A stretch of 54,493 nucleotides of DNA, taken from the NCBI RefSeq assembly GCF_011772445.1, contig NZ_WVZN01000046.1, positions 1-54,493 of the forward strand, in the 5' to 3' direction. Below the pieces are notes generated by a model. That model saw nothing but the letters and a program-made list of their open reading frames with translations. It searched no databases and was not told the origin of the DNA. Shown one piece after another: positions 1 to 8,431 of the stretch (positions are counted from its first letter, which is position 1; every line of letters begins with the position of its first letter). This DNA comes from Hydrogenophaga sp. GTDB lineage: Bacteria > Pseudomonadota > Gammaproteobacteria > Burkholderiales > Burkholderiaceae_C. A program made the position numbers and the translations under genes.

Positions 1-37
1 GGCGTCGGCATCGGCGCCGCGCGCGCTCTGGACCCGC

Positions 38-868
38 ATGGACCTGCCCGGCTCGGCGCCGGGGCGCCGCGTGCCCGTGCTGCGGCGTGAGGCCTCGGCG
101 GGCGCGGGCGCGCCGCGCGTGGTCGTGGTGCCCGGTTCGGGCTGCGACGGCCTGGGCCCCATTGCCCCGGCCTACTTCGAGGGCCTGGAGCGCGCGCAAC
201 TCTGGGTGCTGCACAAGCCTTTCACCAACCCCTGGGTTCGCACCGCGCCCGAGCGCTGCGGCGAGGCCTTCGCGCGCGACGACCGGCCCAGCCGCTGGCA
301 GGCCGATGCACTGGCCGCGCTGGCCGCGCTGCGCGCGCGCGAACCCGAGCGGCCGACCTGGGTGGTGGGCATCTCGGAGGGTGGCGACCTGCTGCCCGCG
401 TTGGGCCGGGCCCTGGGCCCGTCGCTGCGCGGCCTGGTGCTGCTGTCGGCCACGGGGCTCGATCCGGCCGACACGCTGCGCCTGCAGGCGCAGCGGCTGG
501 GCCAGGCCTTCGCCTGGGACGAGATCCGGACGGCGAGCCGCAGCGCGCGCCCCGACGAGGAGTTGCTGCACGGCCGCAGCCTGGGCCACTGGCGGGACCT
601 GCTGGCCTGGCGCCTGTTCGGGCCCCTCACGGCCGAGCCCTGGACGCTGTGGCACTGGTGGGGCGAGGCCGACGCCTTGATTCCCCCTGAGGCCCACGAG
701 CGCTTCGCGCGCGAGGCGGCCGATCGCCCGGTGCGCCTGTGCGCGCGGCGCTGGGCCGGGGCCGACCACGGCCTGCACCGGCCGGCCGGCGGCCCGGTGC
801 AGCCCGCGCTGTGGCGGGTCCTCCTGGCCGCCGATGGGGCCGGGGGCACGGACTGCGGTCCGCCCTAA
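38..868 (+). CDS. alpha/beta-hydrolase family protein (5' end uncertain)
   Basis: A 276-residue protein from the first ATG. The frame stays open to the window edge, so the true start may lie upstream, and no clear ribosome-binding site precedes this ATG. It has an alpha/beta-hydrolase layout: an early PGSGCDG turn that could form the oxyanion hole, a nucleophile elbow GISEGGD with Ser113 as presumed nucleophile, a later GEAD stretch in the usual acid position, and ADHGLHR near the C-terminus that could supply the catalytic histidine. There is no signal peptide, so it is probably cytoplasmic. The substrate cannot be read from the sequence. It overlaps the end of the convergent histidine kinase gene by 4 bases. 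The fold call is reasonably safe; the specific reaction is unknown. Confidence 0.6.
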   Translation: MDLPGSAPGRRVPVLRREASAGAGAPRVVVVPGSGCDGLGPIAPAYFEGLERAQLWVLHKPFTNPWVRTAPERCGEAFARDDRPSRWQADALAALAALRAREPERPTWVVGISEGGDLLPALGRALGPSLRGLVLLSATGLDPADTLRLQAQRLGQAFAWDEIRTASRSARPDEELLHGRSLGHWRDLLAWRLFGPLTAEPWTLWHWWGEADALIPPEAHERFAREAADRPVRLCARRWAGADHGLHRPAGGPVQPALWRVLLAADGAGGTDCGPP

Positions 869-2865
869 GGCAGTGCCAGATCCGTCGCCGGCGCGGGCAG
901 CTCCACGAAGAAGGTGCAGCCCTGGTCGGGCGCCGTTTCGCACCACAGCCGGCCCCCGTGGCGTTGCACCACGCGCTGCGCCAGCGCCAGGCCCATGCCC
1001 ACGCCGTCGTAGTCCATGGAGTGGTGCTGGCGCTGGAACATCACGAACAGCGACTTGGCCTTGGCCAGGTCGAAGCCCACGCCGTTGTCGCGAACGAAGA
1101 GCGTGCGCACCCCGCCCACGGTGGGCAGCTGCCCCACCTCGATGCGCGCCTGGGGCACACGGCGCGTGAACTTGGCCGCGTTGTCGAGCAACTGGCCGAA
1201 GACCTCGGCGAGCAGGATCGGATCACCCGCCACCACGGGCAGCGCCGGGTCGATGACCCACTCGATCTCGCGCGGTGCGTTCTCGGCCCGCAGGCGGCCC
1301 ACGATGCCCATGATCAGCGGCGTGAGCGAGACCGGCACCGGCTCGATGGCCACGCGGCCCAGGCGCGCGTACTCCAGCAGGCCGTCGATCATCTGGCCCA
1401 TGCGCTTGCCGGCGTTGCCGATGGCGGTCTGGAACTGCAGCAGCTCGTGGTGCTGCGCCGGGTCCAGCCCCTCTTGCGTCAGTGTGACGTACTGGCCGAT
1501 GTGGCGCAGCGGCGCGCGCAGGTCATGTGCCACCGTGTAGGAGAAGGCGTCGAGGTCGCGGTTGGCCGCGTCGAGCTGTCGGGTGCGCTCGGTCACGCGG
1601 TGTTGCAACTCCTCGTTCAGGCGCGCCATCACGTCGGCCAGGCGCTTGGACTCGGTGAGGTCGCGCGTGATGACCGAGACGCCCTGCAGCTCGCCCTGTT
1701 CGTTGCGCAGGGCCGTCAGCGTGGCGTGTGACCAGAAGCGCGTGCCGTTCTGCCGGTGGCTCCAGCCCTCGTGCTCGGCGTGGCCTTCCTCCAGGCACAC
1801 GTCCAGCATGACCTGCGTGTCGGCCCCGGCGAGTTGTTCGTCCTGTGGCTCGAACAGCGCGTCCAGCGAGCGGCCGAGGATCTGCCCGCGATCGAAGCCG
1901 TGCAGGCGCTGCGCGCTGTCGGTCCAGTCGGCCACGCCGCCGTCGGGGTCGAGGAAGAAGATGGCGTGGTCGCGGATGGCGTGCGACATCAGGCGAAAGC
2001 GCTGCTCGCTGGCGTGGAGCTCGGCGCTGCGCTGGGCCACGCGTTCTTCGAGGTCGAGGTTGGCGTTGAAGACGAAGTCTTCGGTGCGGCGGCGCTCGGT
2101 GATGTCGATGAGCTCGATGAAGAAGCCGTGCACGCCGCCATCGTGGCTGTCGGGCAGGTAGTGCACCTCGTAGTAGTGGGGCGTGCCGTCCGCGCCGGGG
2201 CGCTCGGCTTCGTGGCTCAGCGATTCGCCGTTGAGCGCCTTGGCCACGCGCGGCAGCACCTCGGGCAGCACCTCGGGCGAGAGCACGCGGCTGAGGTCGA
2301 TGCCGATGACTTCGTCGGGACTCAATCCGTAGCCGGCCGCGTAGGCGGCGTTGCAGAAGCGGCAGACCAGGTCCTTGTCGTAGTAGGCCAGGCGCGAGGG
2401 CGTGCGGTCGGTGATGGCCTGCAGCAGGCGCAGGCGGGCGATGATCTGGCGTTCGATGCGGTCGCGGCCCGTGACGTCGACCGCGGCGGTGTGCGAGCGC
2501 AGGAATCGGCCGCTCGCGTCGCGCACCGCATGAGAGATCAGCTCCACGGTGAAGAAGGCGCCGTCCTTGCCGAACAGGCGCAGCGTGATGGGAAGCGCGC
2601 GGCCGTGCGTGCGGAGTTCGTGCAGGTGGTCGCGCAGTTGCCGCAGGTCGCTCTCGTCGCGCAGGTGGGCGAGTGTGGGGAAATCCGCGCCGGCCCCGCT
2701 GGACAGGCCCTCGATGTCCGCCCGGTTGTGGCCGAGCCAGCCGAGCAGCGTGTCGTTGATGGCCTGCACGCGCAGGCCCGTGTCCAGTGCGAGCAGGCCG
2801 CAGGGCGCGTCGTCCCACAAGGCATGGCCTTCCACGATCGCTCGCTCGCTGCTGGCTGGTTGCAT
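865..2865 (-). CDS. PAS-domain sensor histidine kinase
   Basis: A 666-residue soluble-looking kinase. The first 420 residues hold three PAS-like repeats (near 15-130, 145-260 and 290-405), each ending in a PAC-like stretch such as HTAAVDVTGRDR or VITRDLTESKR. A HisKA domain follows, with AHDLRAPLRHI and phosphoacceptor His447, then a HATPase_c domain with DNGVGFD and GVGMGLAL. No membrane segment is visible, so PAS domains probably sense a cytoplasmic signal, possibly redox or a small ligand. The architecture resembles phytochrome-like or KinA-type kinases. No response regulator gene is adjacent, so the partner is unknown. The start is supported by GGGAGG six bases upstream. A GC-rich inverted repeat lies just before this site. 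Confidence 0.85.
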   Translation of the reverse strand: MQPASSERAIVEGHALWDDAPCGLLALDTGLRVQAINDTLLGWLGHNRADIEGLSSGAGADFPTLAHLRDESDLRQLRDHLHELRTHGRALPITLRLFGKDGAFFTVELISHAVRDASGRFLRSHTAAVDVTGRDRIERQIIARLRLLQAITDRTPSRLAYYDKDLVCRFCNAAYAAGYGLSPDEVIGIDLSRVLSPEVLPEVLPRVAKALNGESLSHEAERPGADGTPHYYEVHYLPDSHDGGVHGFFIELIDITERRRTEDFVFNANLDLEERVAQRSAELHASEQRFRLMSHAIRDHAIFFLDPDGGVADWTDSAQRLHGFDRGQILGRSLDALFEPQDEQLAGADTQVMLDVCLEEGHAEHEGWSHRQNGTRFWSHATLTALRNEQGELQGVSVITRDLTESKRLADVMARLNEELQHRVTERTRQLDAANRDLDAFSYTVAHDLRAPLRHIGQYVTLTQEGLDPAQHHELLQFQTAIGNAGKRMGQMIDGLLEYARLGRVAIEPVPVSLTPLIMGIVGRLRAENAPREIEWVIDPALPVVAGDPILLAEVFGQLLDNAAKFTRRVPQARIEVGQLPTVGGVRTLFVRDNGVGFDLAKAKSLFVMFQRQHHSMDYDGVGMGLALAQRVVQRHGGRLWCETAPDQGCTFFVELPAPATDLALP

Positions 2866-2877
2866 GTCTGGCCTCCC

Positions 2878-2897
2878 ACCCGCGTCGTGGCGCGGGT
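2878..2897 (-). promoter_or_regulatory. inverted repeat directly before a kinase ribosome-binding site
   Basis: ACCCGCG and CGCGGGT form a perfect 7-bp inverted repeat with a 6-base loop. On the minus strand the second arm runs straight into the GGGAGG ribosome-binding site of the PAS kinase ending at 865. It could be a weak terminator for the ABC transporter operon upstream or an RNA hairpin affecting translation of the kinase. There is no T-run. Confidence 0.3.
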
Positions 2898-3013
2898 CCT
2901 TGTGTGGGGTGCATCCCCGGAAAGGGCCACTCTAGCGGCCGATCGCCAGGCGTGCAAATCGCCCGTGGCGGGAGGCCCGCGTCCGGGTTCGGGCGGTCGG
3001 CGCGTGGCGGGTC

Positions 3014-5584
3014 TCAGGCCACGCGTTCGAGCCCTGCCTCGGCCATGGCCGCCGTCGGCACCACCGCGCGCTCGCCCAGGTAGGCCGCGGCCAGCGCCCC
3101 ATCGGCCGCGATCTCGGCCGCGGTGCCCTGGGCCACGATGCGCCCGCCCTCCATCACATAGGCGCGGTCGGCCAGGGCCAGCGCCAGGCCGGCCATCTGG
3201 TCCACCAGCAGCAGGGTCATGCCCTCGCGTCGCAGGCGGTCCAGCGCGGCGAACAGCTCGGCGATGACCTTGGGCGCCAGGCCGAGGGAGGGCTCGTCCA
3301 GCAGCAACACGCGGGGGCGCGACATCAGCGCGCGTGCGATGGCCAGCATCTGCTGCTCTCCGCCCGATAGCAGACCGGCGCGCTGGTGCAGGCGCTCGCG
3401 CAGGCGCGGGAAACGCTCGAGCTGTTCTTCGACGCGCGCCTCGCGGTCCTCGGGCCGCAGGAAGGCGCCGAGGCGGATGTTGTCGAGCACGCTCAGCTCG
3501 GGGAACACCTGCCGGCCCTCGGGCACCAGCACCACGCCGCGCGCCACCACCTGCTCGGCGCCGAGCTCGTGCAAGGCCGCGCCGTCCAGGTGGATGCCAC
3601 CGCGCACCGGGCGGTGCAGGCCCGCTATCGCTTTCATGAGCGTGGACTTGCCGGCCCCATTGGCGCCCAGCAGGGCCACGGCCTCGCCGCGGCGCACGCG
3701 CAGGTCGATGCCGTGCAGCACGGGCTCGGCGCCGTAGCCGGCGACCAGGGCGCCGACGCCCAGGGCTTCCTCGCTGTCCAGCGGTACCCGCGCCTGCGCT
3801 GCGACGCCAGCGTCGAGGCCCTCGCCAAGATATGCGGCCTGCACGGCCGGGTCGGCCTGCACCTCGGCCGCCGTGCCCGCGGCCAGGCGCTCGCCCGCGT
3901 CCAGCACCACCACCTGGTCGCTGATGTCCATGACCAGGGCCATGTCGTGCTCCACCAGCAGCACGGCCAGGCCGGCGTCGGCGATGCGGCGCAGCAGCGC
4001 GCCCAACCGTTCCTTGTCCTCGCGCGAGAGGCCGGCGGCCGGCTCGTCGAGCAGCAGCGCGTCGGGATCGGTGGCGAGGGCGCGCGCCACCTCGACCAGG
4101 CGGCGGTCCACGTGCGGCAGGTCGGCCGCCAGGGTGTGCGACGAGCCGGTGTAACCGCAGAAGGCCAGCAGCTCGCGCGCGCGCCGCAGGTGCCCGGGTG
4201 CGCGGCGGCGCGACGCGCCCAGCAGCGGGCCCAGGCGCCCCCGTCCCATGGCCAGCACCACGTTGTCGAGCACGCTCAGCGAACCGAAGAGTTGGGAGGT
4301 CTGGTAGGTGCGCGCCACGCCGGCCCGCGCGATGCGCACCGCCGACTGGCCCGCGAGTTCGCGCGCGCCGAGCGAGAAGCCGCCCGCCGTGGGCTGGTAG
4401 AAGCCACCGAGCACGTTGAGCGCGGTGGACTTGCCCGCGCCGTTGGGCCCGATCAGGCTGGTCACCTGGCCGGCCTCGGCGCGCAGGCTCAGGTCGCCCA
4501 CCGCGCGCACGCCGCCGAACTGCATGGTGATGCCTCGGGCCGCCAGGCCGGCGCGCGCGCGTGCGTGCAGGCCCAGTGCCGCCGCGCCGGGCTCGGCCGC
4601 CGGTGGGGCCGCGGGCCACAAGCGCACGCGCAGGCGCTGCAGGCCGCCGACCACGCCGTCGGGCGCGGCCCACAGCACCACCAGCAACAGGGCGCCGAAG
4701 AACAGCAGGCGGTACTCCTCCAGGCCCGACAGCAGCTCGGGCAGCAGGCCCACCACCACGGCACCCACCAGCGGCCCGGCCACCGATCCCGCGCCGCCCA
4801 GCATCACCACCAGCACGAACAGAATGGACTGCAGGAAGCCGAAGGTGTGCGGCGTGACGAAGCCCGACAGCGGCGCGAACAGCGCGCCCGCGGCGGCGGC
4901 CAGCACGGCCGACACGGCGAAGGCCACGGTCTTGATGAACAGCGGGTTCAGGCCGATCGATTCGGCGGCGGTTTCGGCGTCGCGCACCGCGCGCAGGCCC
5001 GCGCCCCAGGTGCCGCGCGACAACCAGGCGTAGCCCGCGAGCGCGACACCCACCGTGGCGATGGCCAGCAGGGCGACCGCGCGCTCGCCCTGCGCGAAGC
5101 CCAGCGAAGGCGCTGCCAGGCCCATGATGCCGTTCTGCCCGCCGGTGAGCGCGCCGGCCTCCACGATGCCGTGCTCCACGATGAAGCCGAAAGCGATGGT
5201 GACCATGGCCAGGTAGGGCCCCTTCACGCGCAGCGCCGGCAGCGCCAGCAGCGCGCCCGCGCAGCCGCCGAGCAGCGCGGCCACGGGCCAGGCGGCCCAG
5301 AAGCTCCAGCCGGCCTGGGTGGTGAGGATGGCCACCGTGTAGGCACCGATGGCGTAGAAGCCCACGTGGCCGAAGGACACCTGACCCGACAGGCCGAGCA
5401 GCACGTTCAGGCCGATGCCCACGATGGCCAGCAGGGCCACGTTGGCGAGCACGAAGACCCAGTAGCCGTTGACGGTGAGCGCGAGCACGGCGCCCACGGC
5501 CAGCAGCGCCAGCACGGCCGCGATCTGCGACGGCGTGCCCAGGCCCAGCGGGCGGGGCGTGGTGCGGGAAACGGCAAGGCTCAT
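3014..5584 (-). CDS. livMGF fusion: fused LivM-LivG-LivF: branched-chain amino acid-type ABC permease with two ATPases
   Basis: An 856-residue protein joining three normally separate subunits. Residues about 20-325 are a LivM permease, with many membrane segments and LSGQVSFGHVGFYAIGAY. Residues about 350-595 are a LivG ATPase: Walker A GPNGAGKST near 377, Q-loop RTYQTSQLF, Walker B LLLDEPAAGL and H-loop VEHDM. Residues about 615-845 are a LivF ATPase: Walker A GANGAGKST near 638, signature LSGGEQQ near 735, Walker B LLLDEPSLGL, and DQ in place of the H-loop histidine, as in E. coli LivF. The LivG signature is degenerate (LPHVDRR instead of LSxGQ-type). The ATG overlaps the livH stop codon (ATGA). 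The long open frame continuing upstream of this ATG is the shadow of livH and livK. Fusions of this kind occur in some Burkholderiales; the substrate may not be an amino acid. Confidence 0.88.
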   Translation of the reverse strand: MSLAVSRTTPRPLGLGTPSQIAAVLALLAVGAVLALTVNGYWVFVLANVALLAIVGIGLNVLLGLSGQVSFGHVGFYAIGAYTVAILTTQAGWSFWAAWPVAALLGGCAGALLALPALRVKGPYLAMVTIAFGFIVEHGIVEAGALTGGQNGIMGLAAPSLGFAQGERAVALLAIATVGVALAGYAWLSRGTWGAGLRAVRDAETAAESIGLNPLFIKTVAFAVSAVLAAAAGALFAPLSGFVTPHTFGFLQSILFVLVVMLGGAGSVAGPLVGAVVVGLLPELLSGLEEYRLLFFGALLLVVLWAAPDGVVGGLQRLRVRLWPAAPPAAEPGAAALGLHARARAGLAARGITMQFGGVRAVGDLSLRAEAGQVTSLIGPNGAGKSTALNVLGGFYQPTAGGFSLGARELAGQSAVRIARAGVARTYQTSQLFGSLSVLDNVVLAMGRGRLGPLLGASRRRAPGHLRRARELLAFCGYTGSSHTLAADLPHVDRRLVEVARALATDPDALLLDEPAAGLSREDKERLGALLRRIADAGLAVLLVEHDMALVMDISDQVVVLDAGERLAAGTAAEVQADPAVQAAYLGEGLDAGVAAQARVPLDSEEALGVGALVAGYGAEPVLHGIDLRVRRGEAVALLGANGAGKSTLMKAIAGLHRPVRGGIHLDGAALHELGAEQVVARGVVLVPEGRQVFPELSVLDNIRLGAFLRPEDREARVEEQLERFPRLRERLHQRAGLLSGGEQQMLAIARALMSRPRVLLLDEPSLGLAPKVIAELFAALDRLRREGMTLLLVDQMAGLALALADRAYVMEGGRIVAQGTAAEIAADGALAAAYLGERAVVPTAAMAEAGLERVA

Positions 5585-6459
5585 ACCTTCTTCACCTCCG
5601 CGCGGCCGAACAGGCCGTTGGGGCGCCAGGCCAGCGCCGCGATGACCAGCGCGAAGCTGAGGATCTGCGTGTAGCCCGAGCCCAGCGTGGCGGTGATGGT
5701 GGCCTCGGCCAGGCCGAAGATCAGGCCCGCGATCATCACGCCCCAGGCGCTGGTGATGCCGCCCAGGATGGCGACCGCGAAGGCCTTGAGGCCGAACAGC
5801 GTGCCCATGTCGGCCGCCACGTTGAACAGCGGCGCGATGAGCACGCCCGCGATGCCCGCGAACAGCGCCGACAGCGCGAAGGCCAGCGCCACCGCGCGCC
5901 GGATGGGAATGCCCATGAGCCGCGCGGCCGCGCGGTTCTGCACCGCCGCCAGCAGGGCCGTGCCCCAGCGCGTGCGACGCGACAGGGTGTGCAGCAGCGC
6001 GGCCAGCGCCAGACCCACCACGGGGATGAGCAATTGCAGCGGGTACACCCCCAGCCCCAGGCCACCGATCTCCAGCGGCGACTGGGCCAGGGGCGAGGCC
6101 AGGCTGCGCGGCTCCTTGCCGTAGGTGAACATCACCAGGTTGTCGAGCACGATGCCCAGGGCCACGGTGGCCATGAGCCAGGCGTCGGAGCCGCGGTTCA
6201 CGAAAGGCCGCACCGCGAGCCATTCCACCAGCAGGCCGTAGAGCGCGCACAGCGCCAGCGCCAGCGCGATGGCCGCCCACAGGGGCCAGCCGAAGGTCTG
6301 CGCGAAGCTGAAGGTGAGCACCGCGCCCAGCATCATCGAGCTGCCCTGGGCGAAGTTGACCGTGCCGCTGACGGCGTAGGTCACGTAAAAGCCCAGGGCC
6401 ATCAGGCCGTACATGCTGCCCAGCCCGAGGCCGCTGATGAGCGCGGAGATCGCCAACAT
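5581..6459 (-). CDS. livH: branched-chain amino acid-type ABC transporter permease LivH
   Basis: A 292-residue integral membrane protein of the LivH family, the usual length. It opens with MLAISALISGLGLGSMYGLMALGF and continues with TYAVSGTVNFAQGSSMM, the family's characteristic first loop. It later has AVAILGGITSAWGVMIAGLIFGLAE, the conserved coupling-helix region that contacts the ATPase. It would form the membrane channel with the LivM part of the downstream fusion. AGGA lies seven bases before the ATG. Its stop codon overlaps the start of livMGF, so the two are almost certainly translationally coupled. A GC-rich intergenic repeat separates it from livK upstream. Confidence 0.92.
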   Translation of the reverse strand: MLAISALISGLGLGSMYGLMALGFYVTYAVSGTVNFAQGSSMMLGAVLTFSFAQTFGWPLWAAIALALALCALYGLLVEWLAVRPFVNRGSDAWLMATVALGIVLDNLVMFTYGKEPRSLASPLAQSPLEIGGLGLGVYPLQLLIPVVGLALAALLHTLSRRTRWGTALLAAVQNRAAARLMGIPIRRAVALAFALSALFAGIAGVLIAPLFNVAADMGTLFGLKAFAVAILGGITSAWGVMIAGLIFGLAEATITATLGSGYTQILSFALVIAALAWRPNGLFGRAEVKKV

Positions 6460-6490
6460 ATGAAGTTCCTTGGTTCTTCAGTGAACGACC

Positions 6491-6564
6491 CGCCGCCGGG
6501 CCGCCCCAAGGCGGGTCAGCCCCCTCGGGGGGCAGCGACCCGCGCAGCGGCGGAGCGTGGGGGC
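6491..6564. repeat. GC-rich intergenic repeat of Comamonadaceae type
   Basis: This 74-base element fills most of the livK-livH gap. It contains CCCCCTCGGGGGG, which can fold on itself, flanked by CGCCGCCGGGCCG and GCGCAGCGGCGGAGCG. From memory, very similar elements recur between genes across Comamonadaceae genomes. A degenerate relative lies at 9353-9405 in this window. In an operon behind a binding-protein gene, such a hairpin could trap 3' exonucleases or end part of the transcripts, raising livK output relative to livH. Confidence 0.6.
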
Positions 6565-7761
6565 TTAGTTCGTGGTCATGCCCACGGGCACGATGCGGTT
6601 GTCGATGAACTGCGCCCACACGTAGTCGCTGCTCAGCACCGCGTCGTGCTGCGTGGCGCTGAAGGGCTTGTCGTAGGTCTTGATGAGGCCTTCGTACTTG
6701 CCGATCTTGTAGAAGCCCTGGCGCACCGCGTCGCCCTCGGTGGAGCCGGCCGCCGCGATGGCCAGCGCCGCCAGGTGCGTGCCGTCGTAGGCGTTGGCCA
6801 CGCCCACGGCGGGCGTGATGTCGGCCGGGCCCTTCACGTTCGGGTACTTGGCCACCATGGCCTTGATCACGCGCTCGCCCACCGGCGACTGCTTGCCGAA
6901 GAAGCTGTAGGTCTGCACGAAGTGCACGTCCTTGCCGCTGGGGCCGGCGAGTTCGGTGAAGCGCCCGCCCGCCGGGCCCCAGTGCGAGACCACGGGCACC
7001 TTCCAGCCCATGCGGTCGAGCGACTTGACCACCTGCGCCGAGGGGCCCACGTTGCCCACCATGAAGAGCACGTCCGCGCCGCCAGCCTTCAGGCGCGTGA
7101 GCTGCGGCACCATGTCCACGTCGTTGGCCTCGAACTTCTCGATGCCCGCGGGCGTCACGTTCTTCGCCGCCATGGCCGCCGCCAGGCCTTTCTGGTTGCT
7201 CTCGCCCCAGGGGTTGTTCACCAGGATCAGGCCGGGCTTCTTCGCGCCGAAGGTCTTCTGCGCGTAGGCCAGCATGCCCTCGTCGACGATCTCGTCCACC
7301 GCCGAGACGCGGAAGGCGAAGTTGGGGTTGGCGCCGTTCTTCGTGATGCCCGTGCCCGCGGCCCAGGGCCCCATGAAGGGCACCTTCTCCTGGTTCATCA
7401 GTGGCACGATGGCCATGGACACCGGCGTGTCCAGACCGCCGAAGACCACGGCCACCTTCTCGCGGTAGATGAGTTCGCGCGCGGCCACCACGCCCTTGGC
7501 GGGGTTGGCCTCGTCGTCGCGGCGCACCAGTTCCAGCTTGCGGCCCAGCACGCCGCCCTTGGCGTTGATCTCGTCGATGGCGATCTGCATGCCGCGCGTG
7601 ATGGCCTCGCCGGCCAGGGCGGACTGGCCCGACAGCGCGGTGACCAGGCCGAACTTGATGGGCTCGTTGGCGAGCGCCGCGCCGCCGAACGAGGCCGCCG
7701 CGAGGGCGATGCCAGCCGCCAGCGCGCCGCGCCGGGTGGGGAAGGAGGAGAAGAGGGACAT
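6565..7761 (-). CDS. livK: branched-chain amino acid-type ABC transporter periplasmic binding protein
   Basis: A 398-residue Leu/Ile/Val-binding-type protein (Peripla_BP_6 family). The N-terminus has a twin arginine (TRRGAL), a hydrophobic stretch and AALANEP, consistent with export; TRRGAL hints at Tat but Sec is possible. The mature part starts EPIKFGLVTALSGQSALAGEAITRG, the usual family opening, followed by LELVRRDDEANPAKG and FGGLDTPVSMA. It would capture the substrate and deliver it to LivH/LivMGF. AGGAG lies eight bases before the ATG. It is the first gene of the liv operon and diverges from the NTF2-like/deacetylase/amidase/GntR genes. That context suggests a ligand processed by those enzymes, perhaps an imide, ureide or amide, rather than leucine. 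Confidence 0.9.
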   Translation of the reverse strand: MSLFSSFPTRRGALAAGIALAAASFGGAALANEPIKFGLVTALSGQSALAGEAITRGMQIAIDEINAKGGVLGRKLELVRRDDEANPAKGVVAARELIYREKVAVVFGGLDTPVSMAIVPLMNQEKVPFMGPWAAGTGITKNGANPNFAFRVSAVDEIVDEGMLAYAQKTFGAKKPGLILVNNPWGESNQKGLAAAMAAKNVTPAGIEKFEANDVDMVPQLTRLKAGGADVLFMVGNVGPSAQVVKSLDRMGWKVPVVSHWGPAGGRFTELAGPSGKDVHFVQTYSFFGKQSPVGERVIKAMVAKYPNVKGPADITPAVGVANAYDGTHLAALAIAAAGSTEGDAVRQGFYKIGKYEGLIKTYDKPFSATQHDAVLSSDYVWAQFIDNRIVPVGMTTN

Positions 7762-7877
7762 GGCGGGGACTCCTGAAAAGGGGGACGGGGACGGTGGGGG
7801 GAAACGCTGCGCCCGGTCGCAAGTCCTGTGCCAGTGTTCTCAATTTTGCTTTTGTGGTGTTTTCATTCCTGAATATG

Positions 7878-7891
7878 GATTGTTGACAATC
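7878..7891. promoter_or_regulatory. candidate GntR operator (14-bp palindrome) in divergent promoter region
   Basis: GATTGTTGACAATC is a perfect inverted repeat (GATTGT, TG, ACAATC) in an AT-rich patch of the otherwise GC-rich livK/8000 divergent region. The form TTGT-NN-ACAA is typical of sites bound by GntR proteins of the FadR/FCD group. The repeat contains an exact -35-like TTGACA at 7883-7888 on the plus strand. A convincing -10 box is not obvious. The GntR gene at 10632 is the natural candidate binder. Confidence 0.5.
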
Positions 7892-7999
7892 TGGCACACG
7901 ACTTGCGAACACACCGATAGCGTGCCGGCGCGGGTCCGTGTCGGTGCGAAACGCCCCAGGCCGGTGCGCCGCACCGGCCGCGATCCGTGGAGCCGCCCC

Positions 8000-8431
8000 A
8001 TGTCCGACACCGCTGTCCCCACAGCCCAGCTCACGCCCGCGCAGGTCGTGGACGAGTACCTGCGCATCCTCATGGTCCCCGACCCGGCCGGCGCGCGGCG
8101 CTTCGTCGCGCCGGGCCTGCGCATCCGCTTCACTGGCCACCGCGAGATGGCCGACCCCGCCGAGTGCGCGGCCTTCAACGCGGGCCGCTACCGCTGGGTG
8201 AAGAAGCGCATCGAGCGCACCGAAACCGTGGCCGGTGGCAGCGCGGCCGAGACCGTGGTCTACAGCCTGGGCACGCTGTACGGTGAATGGCCGGACGGCA
8301 CGCCCTTCGAGGCCAACCGCTACGTGGACCGCTACGTGGTCAGCCACGGCCTCATCACCGAGATGCAGGTGTGGAACGACAGCGCCGAGTGGCTGCTGGA
8401 GCCCTCGCTGAACCGGAGGCCGCTGAAGTGA
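8000..8431 (+). CDS. SnoaL/NTF2-like small protein
   Basis: A 143-residue protein with an NTF2/SnoaL-like pattern: an opening helix (LTPAQVVDEYLRILMVPDPAGARRFVAPGLRIRFTG), a charged middle helix, then strands ending in ANRYVDRYVVSHGLITEMQVWNDSAEW. Proteins of this fold can be small hydrolases or isomerases, or ligand-binding companions of catabolic enzymes; AtzH in cyanurate/biuret degradation is one NTF2-type example in an amidase operon. I do not see close AtzH motifs. It is first in the operon that diverges from livK. Its TGA overlaps the GTG start of the next gene (GTGA), implying translational coupling with the deacetylase-fold hydrolase. No catalytic residues can be assigned. Confidence 0.65.
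   Translation: MSDTAVPTAQLTPAQVVDEYLRILMVPDPAGARRFVAPGLRIRFTGHREMADPAECAAFNAGRYRWVKKRIERTETVAGGSAAETVVYSLGTLYGEWPDGTPFEANRYVDRYVVSHGLITEMQVWNDSAEWLLEPSLNRRPLK

Noticed and set aside
5585..8347. Upstream continuation of the livMGF reading frame, giving a 1777-residue protein
   Set aside because: This part lies in a different frame over livH and livK, which are clear genes with ribosome-binding sites; its translation is low-complexity Arg/Gly/Ala typical of GC-rich shadow frames.
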